Positions 36,576 through 45,629 of a stretch of DNA of 64,000 nucleotides are shown here, in pieces. Position numbers and translations under genes: made by a program. Origin of the DNA: Stutzerimonas stutzeri. Lineage in GTDB: Bacteria; Pseudomonadota; Gammaproteobacteria; Pseudomonadales; Pseudomonadaceae. The stretch lies in the NCBI RefSeq assembly GCF_000952685.1, contig NZ_JYHV01000015.1, positions 124,001 to 188,000 of the forward strand. Direction: 5' to 3'. Every line of letters begins with the position of its first letter. Position 1 is the stretch's first letter. The notes beneath the pieces are model-generated. The model searched no databases, was not told where the DNA came from, and worked only from the letters and a program-made list of their open reading frames with translations.

Positions 36576-37742
36576 ATGGCTTTAGCCAGTCGGGCGAGGG
36601 TCCGGATGGGCATGGTGGGTGGCGGCGAGGGAGCATTCATCGGCCAGGTGCATCGTCAGGCAATGCGGCTCGATGACCGGATCGAACTGGTCTGCGGTGC
36701 CTTCAGCCGGGACCCTGAGAACAACAGACGAAGCGGTGAAGCACTGCATTTGAGCCCCGAGCGCTGCTATCGATCCTGGGAGGCGCTGCTGACCGAAGAG
36801 CAGGCGCGGCCGGAGGACCAACGCATGGAGCTGTTGGCCATCGTCACGCCCAATCACCTGCATGCACCTATTGCCGAAGCGGCGCTGCGGGCGGGCTTCC
36901 ATGTGTTTAGCGAGAAGCCGGCGGCATTGTCGCTCGCCGAGGTGCAGCGTTTGGCCGCCACACTGGCCGGTAGCGAACGTTTGTATGGGCTGGCGCATAC
37001 CTACCAAGGCTATCCCATGGTCTGGCAGGCGCGACAGATGGTGCGAGCCGGCGTGCTTGGCCGTCTGCGCAAGGTCTATGTCGAGTATCCCCAAGGCTGG
37101 CTGAGCCAGGACCAGGCCGGGCAGGGCAACAAGCAAGCTGTCTGGCGCGGGGAGCCGGAACAGGCCGGGCCGAGCGGTTGCATGGGCGACATTGGCGTGC
37201 ACGCCTTCAATCTTGCCGAGTTCGTCAGTTGCCAACGCATCGAGCGGCTGTGCGCGGATCTCGGCGTGCATGTCGCAGGACGGCAGCTCGACGATGACGG
37301 TGCTGTGTTGTTCCAGACCGACGGAGGCGCAAGCGGCGTGCTCATCGCCAGTCAAGTCTGCACAGGCGAAGAGAACGCCTTGACGTTGCGCTTGTACGGC
37401 GAGCGCGGCGGTCTTGAATGGCGCCAGGAGGAACCGAACAGCCTGGTCCATCGCCCGCTTGGCGAAGCCCAACGCCTGCTCCGCGCCGGGGTCGATCAGG
37501 GCTGGTTATGTGACGAAGCCCTGCGACGCCTGCGCCTGCCCGCTGGGCACCCGGAGGGTTATCTCGAGGCAATGGCCAACCTTTATAGCGATTTTGCCAC
37601 TGCCATCCGATCGGGAGCGACGCCTGATGTCCCCGGCATCGAGGCGGGCCTGCGCGGCATGGCCTTTATCGAGACGGTCCTTGCCAGCCATCGCAGCGAC
37701 AGCAAGTGGACGGCATTCGCAGCCACCGAAAGGCAGGTATGA
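36576..37742 (+). CDS. Gfo/Idh/MocA-family oxidoreductase
   Basis: This 388-residue NAD(P)-dependent oxidoreductase has the Rossmann start RMGMVGGGEGAFIGQVHR, the EKPAA motif in HVFSEKPAALSLAEVQ, and a C-terminal alpha/beta domain with GDIGVHAFNLAEFV containing candidate catalytic Asp and His. I chose ATG 36576 because GGAG is seven bases before it; ATG 36570 is too close. Family members oxidise or epimerise sugars, often to 3-keto sugars. It starts the operon with an isomerase-like gene that overlaps its stop. Confidence 0.88.
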   Translation: MALASRARVRMGMVGGGEGAFIGQVHRQAMRLDDRIELVCGAFSRDPENNRRSGEALHLSPERCYRSWEALLTEEQARPEDQRMELLAIVTPNHLHAPIAEAALRAGFHVFSEKPAALSLAEVQRLAATLAGSERLYGLAHTYQGYPMVWQARQMVRAGVLGRLRKVYVEYPQGWLSQDQAGQGNKQAVWRGEPEQAGPSGCMGDIGVHAFNLAEFVSCQRIERLCADLGVHVAGRQLDDDGAVLFQTDGGASGVLIASQVCTGEENALTLRLYGERGGLEWRQEEPNSLVHRPLGEAQRLLRAGVDQGWLCDEALRRLRLPAGHPEGYLEAMANLYSDFATAIRSGATPDVPGIEAGLRGMAFIETVLASHRSDSKWTAFAATERQV

Positions 37743-38833
37743 ATATGGAGCACACCCACACACCCAGGGGTATTCGCGGTCCGGCCATCTTTCTTGCGCA
37801 GTTTCTTGGCACGCAAGCACCGTTCGACGGGCTTGCAAACCTTGTGAGCTGGGCCGCCTCGCTCGGCTACTGCGGGGTTCAGCTACCTACGCTTGGCACG
37901 CAATGCCTGGACTTGAAAAGAGCCGCCGAGAGCCAGACCTACTGCGACGAACTGAAAGGGCTTTGCGCCGAGGCGGGCGTCGAAATCAGCGAGCTTTCGA
38001 CTCACTTGCAGGGCCAGCTGGTCGCGGTGCATCCGGCATTCGACGACCTGTTCGATGATTTCGCACCGGTGGAGCTGCGTGGTCAGCCAAAGGCTCGTAC
38101 CCAGTGGGCCATGGATCAACTGCTGCTAGCCGCTAAAGCCAGTCGGCGCCTGGGGCTCACCGCTCATGCGACGTTTTCCGGCGCACTGTTGTGGCCCTAC
38201 ATGTATCCCTGGCCACAGCGACCGAGTGGTCTGATCGAGGAGGGCTTCGCCGAACTGGCGCGGCGCTGGCGGCCTATTCTCGATGCCTTTGACGAAGCCG
38301 GAGTCGACCTGTGCTTCGAGATCCATCCCGGCGAGGACCTGCACGACGGCGCCTCGTTCGAGCGCTTCCTCGATGCGGTCGACCATCACCGGCGCGCGAA
38401 AATCCTCTATGACCCGAGCCACCTGTTGCTACAGCAGTTGGACTACCTCGGTTTCATCGATCGCTATCACGAGCGCATCGGCATGTTTCACGTCAAGGAC
38501 GCAGAGTTCCGCCCGGATGCCCGTTCGGGCGTCTACGGGGGATATCAGAGCTGGGTCGAGCGTCCTGGGCGCTTCCGCTCGCTGGGCGACGGCCAGGTCG
38601 ATTTCAAACAGATATTCAGCAAGCTGACGCAGTACGGTTACGAGGGCTGGGCAGTACTCGAATGGGAGTGCTGCCTCAAAGATGCAGCGCAAGGGGCCGA
38701 GGAGGGCGCTTCTTTCATTCGACGGCATTTGATCAACCGCGCCACGCGAGCCTTCGACGATTTTGCCGGCGTTGCGAGCAGCGCCTCGAGAAACCGTCGG
38801 TTGTTGGGCCTCGATGACGGCGTATCTCACTGA
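37739..38833 (+). CDS. Sugar phosphate isomerase/epimerase-like (AP endonuclease family 2 fold)
   Basis: This 364-residue protein has the TIM-barrel motifs of the xylose isomerase-like group with metal ligands in the pattern expected: E in CFEIHPGEDL, D and H in YDPSHLL, H and D in GMFHVKDAEF, and E in WAVLEWECCL. Its start overlaps the oxidoreductase stop (ATGA). Relatives of this pair interconvert or cleave 3-keto sugars or inosose-type compounds. Which one is not decidable from the sequence. Confidence 0.85.
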   Translation: MNMEHTHTPRGIRGPAIFLAQFLGTQAPFDGLANLVSWAASLGYCGVQLPTLGTQCLDLKRAAESQTYCDELKGLCAEAGVEISELSTHLQGQLVAVHPAFDDLFDDFAPVELRGQPKARTQWAMDQLLLAAKASRRLGLTAHATFSGALLWPYMYPWPQRPSGLIEEGFAELARRWRPILDAFDEAGVDLCFEIHPGEDLHDGASFERFLDAVDHHRRAKILYDPSHLLLQQLDYLGFIDRYHERIGMFHVKDAEFRPDARSGVYGGYQSWVERPGRFRSLGDGQVDFKQIFSKLTQYGYEGWAVLEWECCLKDAAQGAEEGASFIRRHLINRATRAFDDFAGVASSASRNRRLLGLDDGVSH

Positions 38834-38863
38834 CAAGACGTGCACTAAAACAAGGACAAGACC

Positions 38864-40102
38864 ATGAGCACACTCAATGCACGGCTGAGCCTGATGATGT
38901 TCCTGCAGTTCTTCATCTGGGGCGGCTGGTTCGTTACCCTCGGCACCTTTCTGGCCAACAACCTGAGCGCGACTGGTGGCCAGATTGGTATGGCGTTTTC
39001 GACCCAATCCTGGGGCGCGATTCTGGCTCCGTTCGTGATCGGCCTGATCGCCGACCGCTATTTCAACGCCGAGCGCCTGTTGGCCATCCTCCATCTGGTC
39101 GGCGCCGTGCTGTTGTTCCAGCTTTATCGGGCGGCTGACTTCAGCGCGTTCTACCCCTTCGTGCTGGGCTACATGATCGTCTACATGCCGACCCTGGCGC
39201 TGGTGAACGCCGTGGCCTTCCGGCAGATGAGCGACCCGGCGCAGGAGTTCTCGAAAATCCGCGTATGGGGCACTGTGGGCTGGATCATCGCCGGATTGGT
39301 CATCAGCTTTCTGTTCGGCTGGGATTCCCAACAGGCCATCGCGGCCGGTGCGCTGCGTAACACCTTCCTGATGTGTGCCATCGCGTCGGCGTTGCTCGGG
39401 CTGTACAGCTTCAGCCTGCCGAGCACGCCACCGCTGGCACGACGAGAGCAGGGCGGGCTGAAGGAAATACTCGGGCTGGATGCGCTCAAGCTTCTGAAGG
39501 ACCGCAGCTTCGCCATTTTCTTTCTCGCCTCGGTGTTGATCTGCATCCCGCTGGCGTTCTACTACCAGAACGCCAACCCGTTTCTGGCCGAAATCGGCGT
39601 CGACAATCCGACCGGCAAGATGACCTTAGGGCAGATTTCCGAAGTGCTGTTCATGCTGTTGCTGCCGCTGTTCATCCAGCGTTTCGGCATCAAGAAGACG
39701 CTACTGCTGGGCATGTTGGCCTGGACGCTGCGCTACGTACTGTTCGCCTACGGCAACAATGGTGATCTGCTGTTCATGCTGGTCACAGGTATCGCTTTGC
39801 ACGGGATCTGCTACGACTTCTTCTTCGTTTCCGGGCAGATCTACACGGACGCCAAGGCGGGCGAGACGTTCAAGGGCTCGGCACAAGGGCTGATCACATT
39901 GGCCACCTATGGCGTCGGCATGCTCATCGGTTTCTGGGTAGCGGGCAAGGTGACCGATCATTTCGCAGTAACCGACGGGCACGATTGGCAGAGCATCTGG
40001 CTGTTCCCCGCGGTATTCGCACTCGGCGTCTTCCTGACGTTCCTGCTCGCGTTCCGGGAGCAGCGCCCAGCGGGCCTTTCGACGGCTGCCAAGGCGGCTT
40101 GA
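38864..40102 (+). CDS. MFS permease of the nucleoside:H+ symporter family
   Basis: This 412-residue protein has twelve hydrophobic segments and the NupG/YegT-type start SLMMFLQFFIWGGWFVTLGTFL, with RVWGTVGWIIAGL after helix 4. In E. coli such permeases take up nucleosides (NupG, XapB), but members of the YegT/YihN branch that sit beside oxidoreductase and isomerase genes are probable sugar or glycoside carriers. It is 30 bases after the isomerase-like gene and closes the operon, so I infer that it imports that pathway's substrate. Confidence 0.87.
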   Translation: MSTLNARLSLMMFLQFFIWGGWFVTLGTFLANNLSATGGQIGMAFSTQSWGAILAPFVIGLIADRYFNAERLLAILHLVGAVLLFQLYRAADFSAFYPFVLGYMIVYMPTLALVNAVAFRQMSDPAQEFSKIRVWGTVGWIIAGLVISFLFGWDSQQAIAAGALRNTFLMCAIASALLGLYSFSLPSTPPLARREQGGLKEILGLDALKLLKDRSFAIFFLASVLICIPLAFYYQNANPFLAEIGVDNPTGKMTLGQISEVLFMLLLPLFIQRFGIKKTLLLGMLAWTLRYVLFAYGNNGDLLFMLVTGIALHGICYDFFFVSGQIYTDAKAGETFKGSAQGLITLATYGVGMLIGFWVAGKVTDHFAVTDGHDWQSIWLFPAVFALGVFLTFLLAFREQRPAGLSTAAKAA

Positions 40103-40110
40103 TATCGCTG

Positions 40111-40142
40111 ATCAGGGGTCAGCTGGTGTGCTGACCCCTGAT
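40111..40142. terminator. Hairpin after the permease gene, within a 455-base gap
   Basis: Arms ATCAGGGGTCAG (40111-40122) and CTGACCCCTGAT (40131-40142) are a perfect 12-bp inverted repeat 8 bases after the stop, loop 8. No T-run follows, so it may be a Rho-independent-like stop or an mRNA-stabilising hairpin. The remaining gap to 40557 holds no gene I can support; short frames there (for example minus 40204-40434) lack recognisable features. Confidence 0.6.
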
Positions 40143-40557
40143 CCTGATACAGCGTATCGCACCCGCCCGGCGATACGCCCTCGTTGGACGGCGGCACAAT
40201 CGCTCAACTCAATACCCGACGATGCGAGAGCGTGCAGGGATTCGCTCTGATCGCCGAAAGCGAGGCGGGCTCAGGGCCATGGTTTATCCCCTGGCTTCCG
40301 TCAGCTTCGTCTAGGAAGGCGAGCCCCCAGCAGACCCAGAAATAGCGGCGTTTGGATGAAGAAGGAACAGGCAATATCATGCGCCGCCGGCGAGCGTGAA
40401 CATTGGTCCGATCGCACGGGGAACCAAAGCCCAAGGGATGATGGTCTTAGCGCCTAGTGAACGGCGTTGAACGATGCCTTTTTGTGTTGATTGCCTCCCA
40501 TGCGGCACACGGTTTTGCCTGAGGCGATACTTTCCACTTTATCCAAAGGAACGACAG

Positions 40558-42222
40558 ATGAGTCTCGACCTCAATGCAGGACGCCTGCCGGACGAACACA
40601 CCCTGACGAACATCCCGCGACTGATCTCGCGTTATTACAGCGAGCGACCCGACCCTTCCGATCCGGCGCAGCAGGTCGCGTTCGGCACCTCCGGCCATCG
40701 TGGTTCCTCGCTGAAAAACAGCTTCAATGAGTGGCACATTCTTGCCGTGACCCAGGCGATCTGTGACTACCGGCGCGAGCAGGGTATCGACGGCCCGATC
40801 TTCGTCGGCATGGACACCCATGCGTTGTCTGAACCGGCCTTCGTTTCCGCTTTGGAAGTGCTGGCGGCCAACAGCGTCGAGACACGCATCGACGCCGGCT
40901 GCAGCGAAACCAATGGCGAGCCGGGCTACACGCCGACACCGGCCATCTCCAACGCCATTCTTGAGTACAACGCTGGCCGTAGTACTGGTCTGGCCGATGG
41001 CATCGTCATCACCCCGTCGCACAACCCTCCCGCTGACGGCGGCTTCAAATACAACCCCACCAATGGCGGTCCGGCTGATACCGGCGTGACCAAGTGGATT
41101 CAGGATCGCGCCAACGCCCTGCTGACGGCCGGGCTCACGGGCGTCGAGCGGATGGATTACGCCCAAGCGCTGAAGGCTGCCACCACTCAACGATTCGATT
41201 TCATCGATCACTACGTCGGCGGCTTGGGCCAGGTAATCGACCTGGAGGCGATTCGCAGCTCGGGTCTGAAGTTTGGCGTCGACCCGCTCGGCGGTGCCGG
41301 CGTGCACTACTGGACGCGCATTGCTGAACGCTACGGGCTGCCGCTCGAGGTACTGTCTACGCGTGTCGATCCCACGTTCCGCTTCATGCGTCTGGACTGG
41401 GACGGCAAGGTCCGTATGGATTGCAGTTCGCCGCACGCCATGGCCGGGCTGATCGAAAACAAGGACCGCTTCGACGTGTCCTTCGCCTGCGACACCGACC
41501 ATGATCGCCATGGCATCGTCGCGCGTTCCGTCGGGCTGCTGAACCCAAACCACTATCTGGCCGTGGCGATCGAATATTTGTTCACCCATCGCCCCGAGTG
41601 GAGCACGCAAGCCGGCATTGGCAAGACGCTGGTGTCCTCCTCGATGATCGACCGGGTTGCCCAGGGTATCGAGCGCAAAGTGGTGGAAGTGCCAGTGGGC
41701 TTCAAATGGTTCGTCGATGGCTTGATGGACGGGAGCCTCGGCTTCGGTGGCGAAGAGTCTGCGGGCGCGTCGTTCCTGCGCAAGACCGGTAGCGCATGGT
41801 CGACAGACAAGGACGGTCTGATCCTCGGCCTGTTGGCCGCCGAGATCACCGCGGTGACCGGCAAGGATCCGGGCGAGCGCTACCAGACACTCACCGAGCG
41901 TTTCGGTGCGCCGGTCTACCAGCGTATCGATGCTCCGGCTGATCGCGAACAGAAGGCCAAGCTGGGTAAGCTCAGCGCCTCACAGGTCACGGCAGCTGAG
42001 CTGGCTGGCCAACCGATCAAACAGATTCTCACCGAGGCGCCGGGCAATGGCGCGGCGATCGGCGGGCTCAAGGTAGTCACCGACAATGGCTGGTTCGCTG
42101 CACGCCCGTCCGGCACTGAAGACGTCTACAAGATTTATGCGGAAAGCTTCGAAGGCGAGGCGCACCTCAAGCGCATCCAGGAAGAAGCCAAAGCCTTGGT
42201 CGATGGCGTGTTGGCCGGCTGA
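40558..42222 (+). CDS. pgm: Alpha-D-glucose phosphate-specific phosphoglucomutase
   Basis: This 554-residue enzyme interconverts glucose 1-phosphate and glucose 6-phosphate. The phosphoserine loop is TPSHNP (S154), the metal loop DTDHDRHG, the sugar-binding loop GEESAGASF, and the C-terminal phosphate loop [13 protein letters not shown] 40558 with AAAGGA upstream is used; the frame before it is not conserved. It is monocistronic. Length fits the Pgm group typified by E. coli Pgm, not the AlgC group. Confidence 0.95.
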   Translation: MSLDLNAGRLPDEHTLTNIPRLISRYYSERPDPSDPAQQVAFGTSGHRGSSLKNSFNEWHILAVTQAICDYRREQGIDGPIFVGMDTHALSEPAFVSALEVLAANSVETRIDAGCSETNGEPGYTPTPAISNAILEYNAGRSTGLADGIVITPSHNPPADGGFKYNPTNGGPADTGVTKWIQDRANALLTAGLTGVERMDYAQALKAATTQRFDFIDHYVGGLGQVIDLEAIRSSGLKFGVDPLGGAGVHYWTRIAERYGLPLEVLSTRVDPTFRFMRLDWDGKVRMDCSSPHAMAGLIENKDRFDVSFACDTDHDRHGIVARSVGLLNPNHYLAVAIEYLFTHRPEWSTQAGIGKTLVSSSMIDRVAQGIERKVVEVPVGFKWFVDGLMDGSLGFGGEESAGASFLRKTGSAWSTDKDGLILGLLAAEITAVTGKDPGERYQTLTERFGAPVYQRIDAPADREQKAKLGKLSASQVTAAELAGQPIKQILTEAPGNGAAIGGLKVVTDNGWFAARPSGTEDVYKIYAESFEGEAHLKRIQEEAKALVDGVLAG

Positions 42223-42277
42223 ACCGACCTGGCCTCTCACTACGGTCGGCTTCCGCGCTTCGTGGAGCTGACCCTTT

Positions 42278-42307
42278 CTGGCGATGGCGTAGCCGCTTCA
42301 TCGCCAG
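42278..42307 (+). terminator. Hairpin downstream of pgm
   Basis: Arms CTGGCGATG (42278-42286) and CATCGCCAG (42299-42307) form a 9-bp stem with a 12-base loop, 56 bases after the pgm stop. No T-run follows, so termination is possible but not certain. Confidence 0.4.
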
Positions 42308-42317
42308 CTCCGCTTGC

Positions 42318-42437
42318 TCAATGACCGATGACTATTACCACGATGATGTCGGGGTAGTCTTCGCCGAGTGCCTTACCTTCAGCTGCCATCGCCGCCTTCA
42401 AGCGCTCGAATCGCACCCCTGACTCATTCCATAGCGA
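42318..42437 (-). pseudogene. Possible gene remnant in the gap between pgm and the ParD-like gene
   Basis: On the minus strand a frame with protein-like composition, SLWNESGVRFERLKAAMAAE, continues to DYPDIIVVIVIGH and a stop codon (TCA at 42318). It is closed upstream by an in-frame TAG and has no start codon or ribosome binding site, so it could be the tail of a lost gene. I do not recognise the family. The rest of the 309-base gap (42223-42531) holds only the pgm hairpin and the operator at 42494. Confidence 0.25.
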
Positions 42438-42493
42438 CTACCACGGCGTGTCTCAGCGTCCAAAATTGCTTTTGGCTTTTAAGTAAGCGAAAC

Positions 42494-42519
42494 ATATGCT
42501 ATTCATATACGAAGCATAT
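42494..42519. promoter_or_regulatory. Inverted repeat before the ParD-like gene
   Basis: ATATGCT (42494-42500) and AGCATAT (42513-42519) are perfect inverted arms around a 12-base AT-rich centre, ending 12 bases before the ATG at 42532. Antitoxin-type proteins commonly bind such repeats to control their own operon; I infer the same here. Confidence 0.5.
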
Positions 42520-42531
42520 ATGGAGAAGCCA

Positions 42532-42744
42532 ATGGGTATTGTGAACATCGACGACGACCTACACGATCAATTGCGCCGGGCAACGAAGGTTTCCTGCCGT
42601 TCGATCAACGCGCAGGCGGCCTTCTGGATCAAGGTGGGGATGCTGTGTGAGACCAACCCTACGCTCAGTTTCAACGAGATCATCCAACGCGAGCTCAGCG
42701 GCGCCGGGGTCTCGGCTCAGCCATTGACCATGAACTACCTATGA
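42532..42744 (+). CDS. ParD-like antitoxin-family protein
   Basis: This 70-residue protein has the ribbon-helix-helix-like pattern MGIVNIDDDLHDQLRRATKV followed by SCRSINAQAAFWIKVGML, as in the ParD_like family (PF11903). ATG 42532 was chosen: GGAGAAG is six bases upstream, and longer starts at 42520 or 42496 would place the operator-like repeat in coding sequence. Its stop overlaps the start of a methionine aminopeptidase gene (ATGA). No ParE/RelE toxin gene is present, so the partner gene seems to be the peptidase. Confidence 0.8.
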   Translation: MGIVNIDDDLHDQLRRATKVSCRSINAQAAFWIKVGMLCETNPTLSFNEIIQRELSGAGVSAQPLTMNYL

Positions 42745-43529
42745 TCAAGCAACCCTGGGAACTGGCGCTGTTAGCTGAATCCGGCCGGCTGCTCGCGTCC
42801 GTATTCGAGCTGTTGGATCGAACCCCACTGATTGGCATGTCGACGCTTCAGATTGATGAAATGGTCGAGAACTTCATTGTCCGGGAACTGCAAGCCCGGC
42901 CGGCCAGCAAAGGTCAATATGGCTACGGCTTCGTGCTGAATTGCTCGATCAACGACGTGGTTTGTCACGGCGTTCCATCGCAATCGGAAGTGCTTCGAGA
43001 TGGCGATATCGTCAACCTCGATATCACCCTGGAGAAAAATGGCTATATCGCCGATTCGAGCAAGACCTATCTTGTCGGAGAAGTCAGCCCAGCCGCCAAA
43101 CGCTTGGTCCAGGTTACCTACGAAGCCATGTGGAAGGGTATTCGGGCGGTTCGTCCAGGTGCCCGGCTTGGTGATATAGGGGCGGCAATCGAGCATCATG
43201 CCAAGCGCAACGGTTATTCGGTGGTGCGCGAATATTGCGGCCACGGCATCGGCCGCGAGATGCATGAGGAACCTCAGGTGCTGCACTTCGGTAGGCCAGG
43301 CACCGGACTCGTCCTGCGAGAGGGCATGGTTTTTACCATCGAGCCGATGCTCAATCGAGGCGCGCGGAATGTCAGAACCAAGGCAGACGGATGGACCGTT
43401 GTCACCAAGGACGGATCGCTTTCTGCGCAGTTCGAGCACACCGTTGCCGTGACCGCTTCTGGCGTTTCGGTGCTGACTTTGCGACCTGATGAACTAGGTA
43501 TGATCAGCCAGGCCAAAAGCGCCGGGTAG
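42741..43529 (+). CDS. map: Type I methionine aminopeptidase paired with a ParD-like gene
   Basis: This 262-residue protein would remove N-terminal Met from nascent proteins. All five metal ligands are visible: D94 in VNLDITL, D105 in YIADSSKTY, H168 in CGHGIG, E201 in FTIEPML and E232 in QFEHTVAV. It is translationally coupled to the ParD-like gene, unlike a housekeeping map, which usually stands upstream of rpsB/tsf or glnD. It is therefore probably a second, accessory copy. The 238 bases after it to 43767 hold the TetR operator but no gene I can support. Confidence 0.93.
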   Translation: MIKQPWELALLAESGRLLASVFELLDRTPLIGMSTLQIDEMVENFIVRELQARPASKGQYGYGFVLNCSINDVVCHGVPSQSEVLRDGDIVNLDITLEKNGYIADSSKTYLVGEVSPAAKRLVQVTYEAMWKGIRAVRPGARLGDIGAAIEHHAKRNGYSVVREYCGHGIGREMHEEPQVLHFGRPGTGLVLREGMVFTIEPMLNRGARNVRTKADGWTVVTKDGSLSAQFEHTVAVTASGVSVLTLRPDELGMISQAKSAG

Positions 43530-43739
43530 CGCACCTGTTTCTAGCCGGAACAAGCGAGCAGGAGCGCAACGATGTCGCGCGTCCTGACTTCACCGTGCCC
43601 AACGTACCCATGCCAGCGCCTCTGGGGCCTTGCCTAATCCTTTCAATCGACTCTTGTGGCGAGTTGGAGCCTGCTCCAGGCGGCACGCGGTAGGGCGCGA
43701 GTTGGCATATGGGCATTGAGAGCCGTAGCAAGCTTGACG

Positions 43740-43759
43740 TGTAAAATGATCGTTTTACA
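43740..43759. promoter_or_regulatory. TetR-type operator
   Basis: TGTAAAATGATCGTTTTACA is a near-perfect 20-bp palindrome (18 of 20 positions symmetric) ending 8 bases before the TetR-family start codon. It probably overlaps the promoter and mediates autorepression of the TetR-MFS operon. Confidence 0.78.
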
Positions 43760-43767
43760 CTGAGCCC

Positions 43768-44316
43768 ATGGACAAACGTGAAGAAATGATCGCGGGCGCG
43801 GCCCGCATGTTCGACTCAGAGGGGTTCCGAGGAATCGGGATCGATCGTGCGCTCGCGCCTTCCGGTGCCTCCACCCGCACGCTCTACAAGCACTTCGGCT
43901 CACGAGACGGACTGGTTATCGCGGTGCTCGAAGCGAGGCATCATGCATTCATGACGCAACTCGAAGCGCAGTCAGCGGACGTCAATCCGGTTGAGTCGCT
44001 TTTCGATACGCTGCGGCAGTGGATAGAAGAGCACGGCGCGCGAGGATGCATGCTGCTGCGCGCGCGCAGCGAATACGCCGAAGCCAGCGGCGCAATCGTG
44101 TCACTGGTTCTTCAGCAGAAGGATGAGTTCCGTAACGAAGTTGAAAAACGCGTTCAAAGCGCCCTTGGGTATGAGAGCCCGGCGCTTTCCACCCAAGTCT
44201 GGTTACTGTTCGAAGGCGCCACTGCTGCGGCCAGTGTGACAAGTGTTTCGGTCATTGACGACGCCAAGGCTGCCGCGTTGTCGCTTCTCGAACATGCCCG
44301 AGTAGAGCACTCATGA
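43768..44316 (+). CDS. TetR-family repressor of an MFS exporter
   Basis: This 182-residue protein has a TetR helix-turn-helix (REEMIAGAARMFDSEGFRGIGIDRALAPSGASTRTLYKHFGSRDGLV, residues about 3-49) and an all-helical ligand domain. Its stop overlaps the MFS gene start (ATGA), and a palindrome sits immediately upstream. No clear ribosome binding site precedes ATG 43768, so the start region may be read from a very short leader. Inducer unknown. Confidence 0.88.
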   Translation: MDKREEMIAGAARMFDSEGFRGIGIDRALAPSGASTRTLYKHFGSRDGLVIAVLEARHHAFMTQLEAQSADVNPVESLFDTLRQWIEEHGARGCMLLRARSEYAEASGAIVSLVLQQKDEFRNEVEKRVQSALGYESPALSTQVWLLFEGATAAASVTSVSVIDDAKAAALSLLEHARVEHS

Positions 44317-45476
44317 GCCGCGGCCTGAATCTCATCGCCGCAGCCTTCGCCCTGACAGCGCTTTCCTATGGTCTCGCACGTTTTGCCTATGGGCTCCTTC
44401 TGCCGCAAATCCGCGAGGAACTGACGCTCGATGTAGCCGTAGCCGGGTGGATTGGTGGCAGTGCTTTTGCCGCTTACTGCGTCGGTATCGTCTTCGCATT
44501 TCTAAGCGCTGCCAAACTCGGTCCGCGCACTATCGCTTGCTTGGCCGGACTGGCTGCTACCGTTGGCATGGGGCTCGTATTTTTTGCATGGTCGGGTTGG
44601 GCGCTGGGCCTAGGCATTACGCTTGGAGGCGTGAGTACTGGCCTGACATCGCCTCCGCTCGCGTCCGCGGTTGCAGCCCGGTTCGGTGACCAAGACCGCC
44701 CTAAAGCCAATGGAGCGATCAACGCCGGAACGGCCGCAGGCATCGTATTTTCAGGCGCGGCAGCCTTGACGGCCGCTGGTGCGTGGCGCGAGCTTTACGC
44801 CATGTTCGCGCTGTGTGGTGCAGGCGTAACGGTGTGGCTCTGGTTCGCCGTCCCGCCGCGCGCCAATGGCGACGCCCCACAGCGTTTTTCCCTCGCGATC
44901 TTCGGTCGGCCAGGTCTTTGCGCGCTGAGCGTGAGCGCCTTTTTGATGGGCTTGGCCAGCACTGCCATCTGGACGTTCGGGGCGGATATCTTGCGCAATG
45001 AATTCGGCTTTACCGACGCCCGTATTGCATGGGCCTGGATAGCGCTGGGCGTGGCAGGCATCAGCGGATCGCTGACTGGTGTTCTGGTCAACCGCTTCGG
45101 TACGGGACGAGTCCATGGATTTGCGCTGCTGGGAATAGCGCTTGGCACCGTAGGACTGGCAACAGCTTCCATGTCGGCCATCTCCGGCGTTGTAGCTATG
45201 GGCGTATTTGGCGCTGCCTATATCGTCTCGACGGGAGCCTATCTGATCCAAGGCATCAACCTGCTTCCGGACCGTCCCGACCTGGGTTTAGGCATTCCCT
45301 TTCTTGTCCTTGCGATTGGCCAGGCTATCGGCACGCCGCTATTTGGCGCCACGCTGACCGCTACAAGTTCCCTTAATGCACTGATTGCGTCGGCGGTGGT
45401 GGCTTGTCTTGCGATAGCCATTCGGCCGCGGGGGAGCGGCGCGGGCATATCACTCCAGCAGATTGGAAGTTCCTGA
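44313..45476 (+). CDS. MFS transporter (TetR-controlled)
   Basis: This 387-residue protein has twelve hydrophobic segments, starting LNLIAAAFALTALSYGLARFAYGLLLPQI, a pattern of the YbfB/YjiJ MFS group. GGVSTGLTSPPLASAVAARFG marks helix 4-5. It overlaps the TetR gene by four bases and is probably an exporter that the TetR protein derepresses in response to its substrate. Confidence 0.88.
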   Translation: MSRGLNLIAAAFALTALSYGLARFAYGLLLPQIREELTLDVAVAGWIGGSAFAAYCVGIVFAFLSAAKLGPRTIACLAGLAATVGMGLVFFAWSGWALGLGITLGGVSTGLTSPPLASAVAARFGDQDRPKANGAINAGTAAGIVFSGAAALTAAGAWRELYAMFALCGAGVTVWLWFAVPPRANGDAPQRFSLAIFGRPGLCALSVSAFLMGLASTAIWTFGADILRNEFGFTDARIAWAWIALGVAGISGSLTGVLVNRFGTGRVHGFALLGIALGTVGLATASMSAISGVVAMGVFGAAYIVSTGAYLIQGINLLPDRPDLGLGIPFLVLAIGQAIGTPLFGATLTATSSLNALIASAVVACLAIAIRPRGSGAGISLQQIGSS

Positions 45477-45629
45477 GCGAGACATAGCAACGCCTCGGCG
45501 GTGCATCCCGGTTCGCTATGGCATATCTCTACACGCTCCGATGGCGCAGAGTTGGCCCATATCGCGGCGTTGTTCGAAGGAAGAAGGTGAGCTGATAAGA
45601 AACGGGCGCTTAGAGGCGCCCATTGCAGA

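Noticed and set aside
40204-40434. Minus-strand frame of 76 codons in the gap before pgm
   Set aside because: Low-complexity Arg/Ser-rich start and no homology that I can recognise.
42496-42531. Longer start for the ParD-like gene at 42496 or 42520
   Set aside because: These starts would put the inverted repeat in the coding region and lack a ribosome binding site; GGAG is well placed for 42532.
43530-43739. Possible gene remnant in the gap after map
   Set aside because: A plus-strand frame reads smoothly for about 45 codons but has no start, domain or conserved motif I can name.
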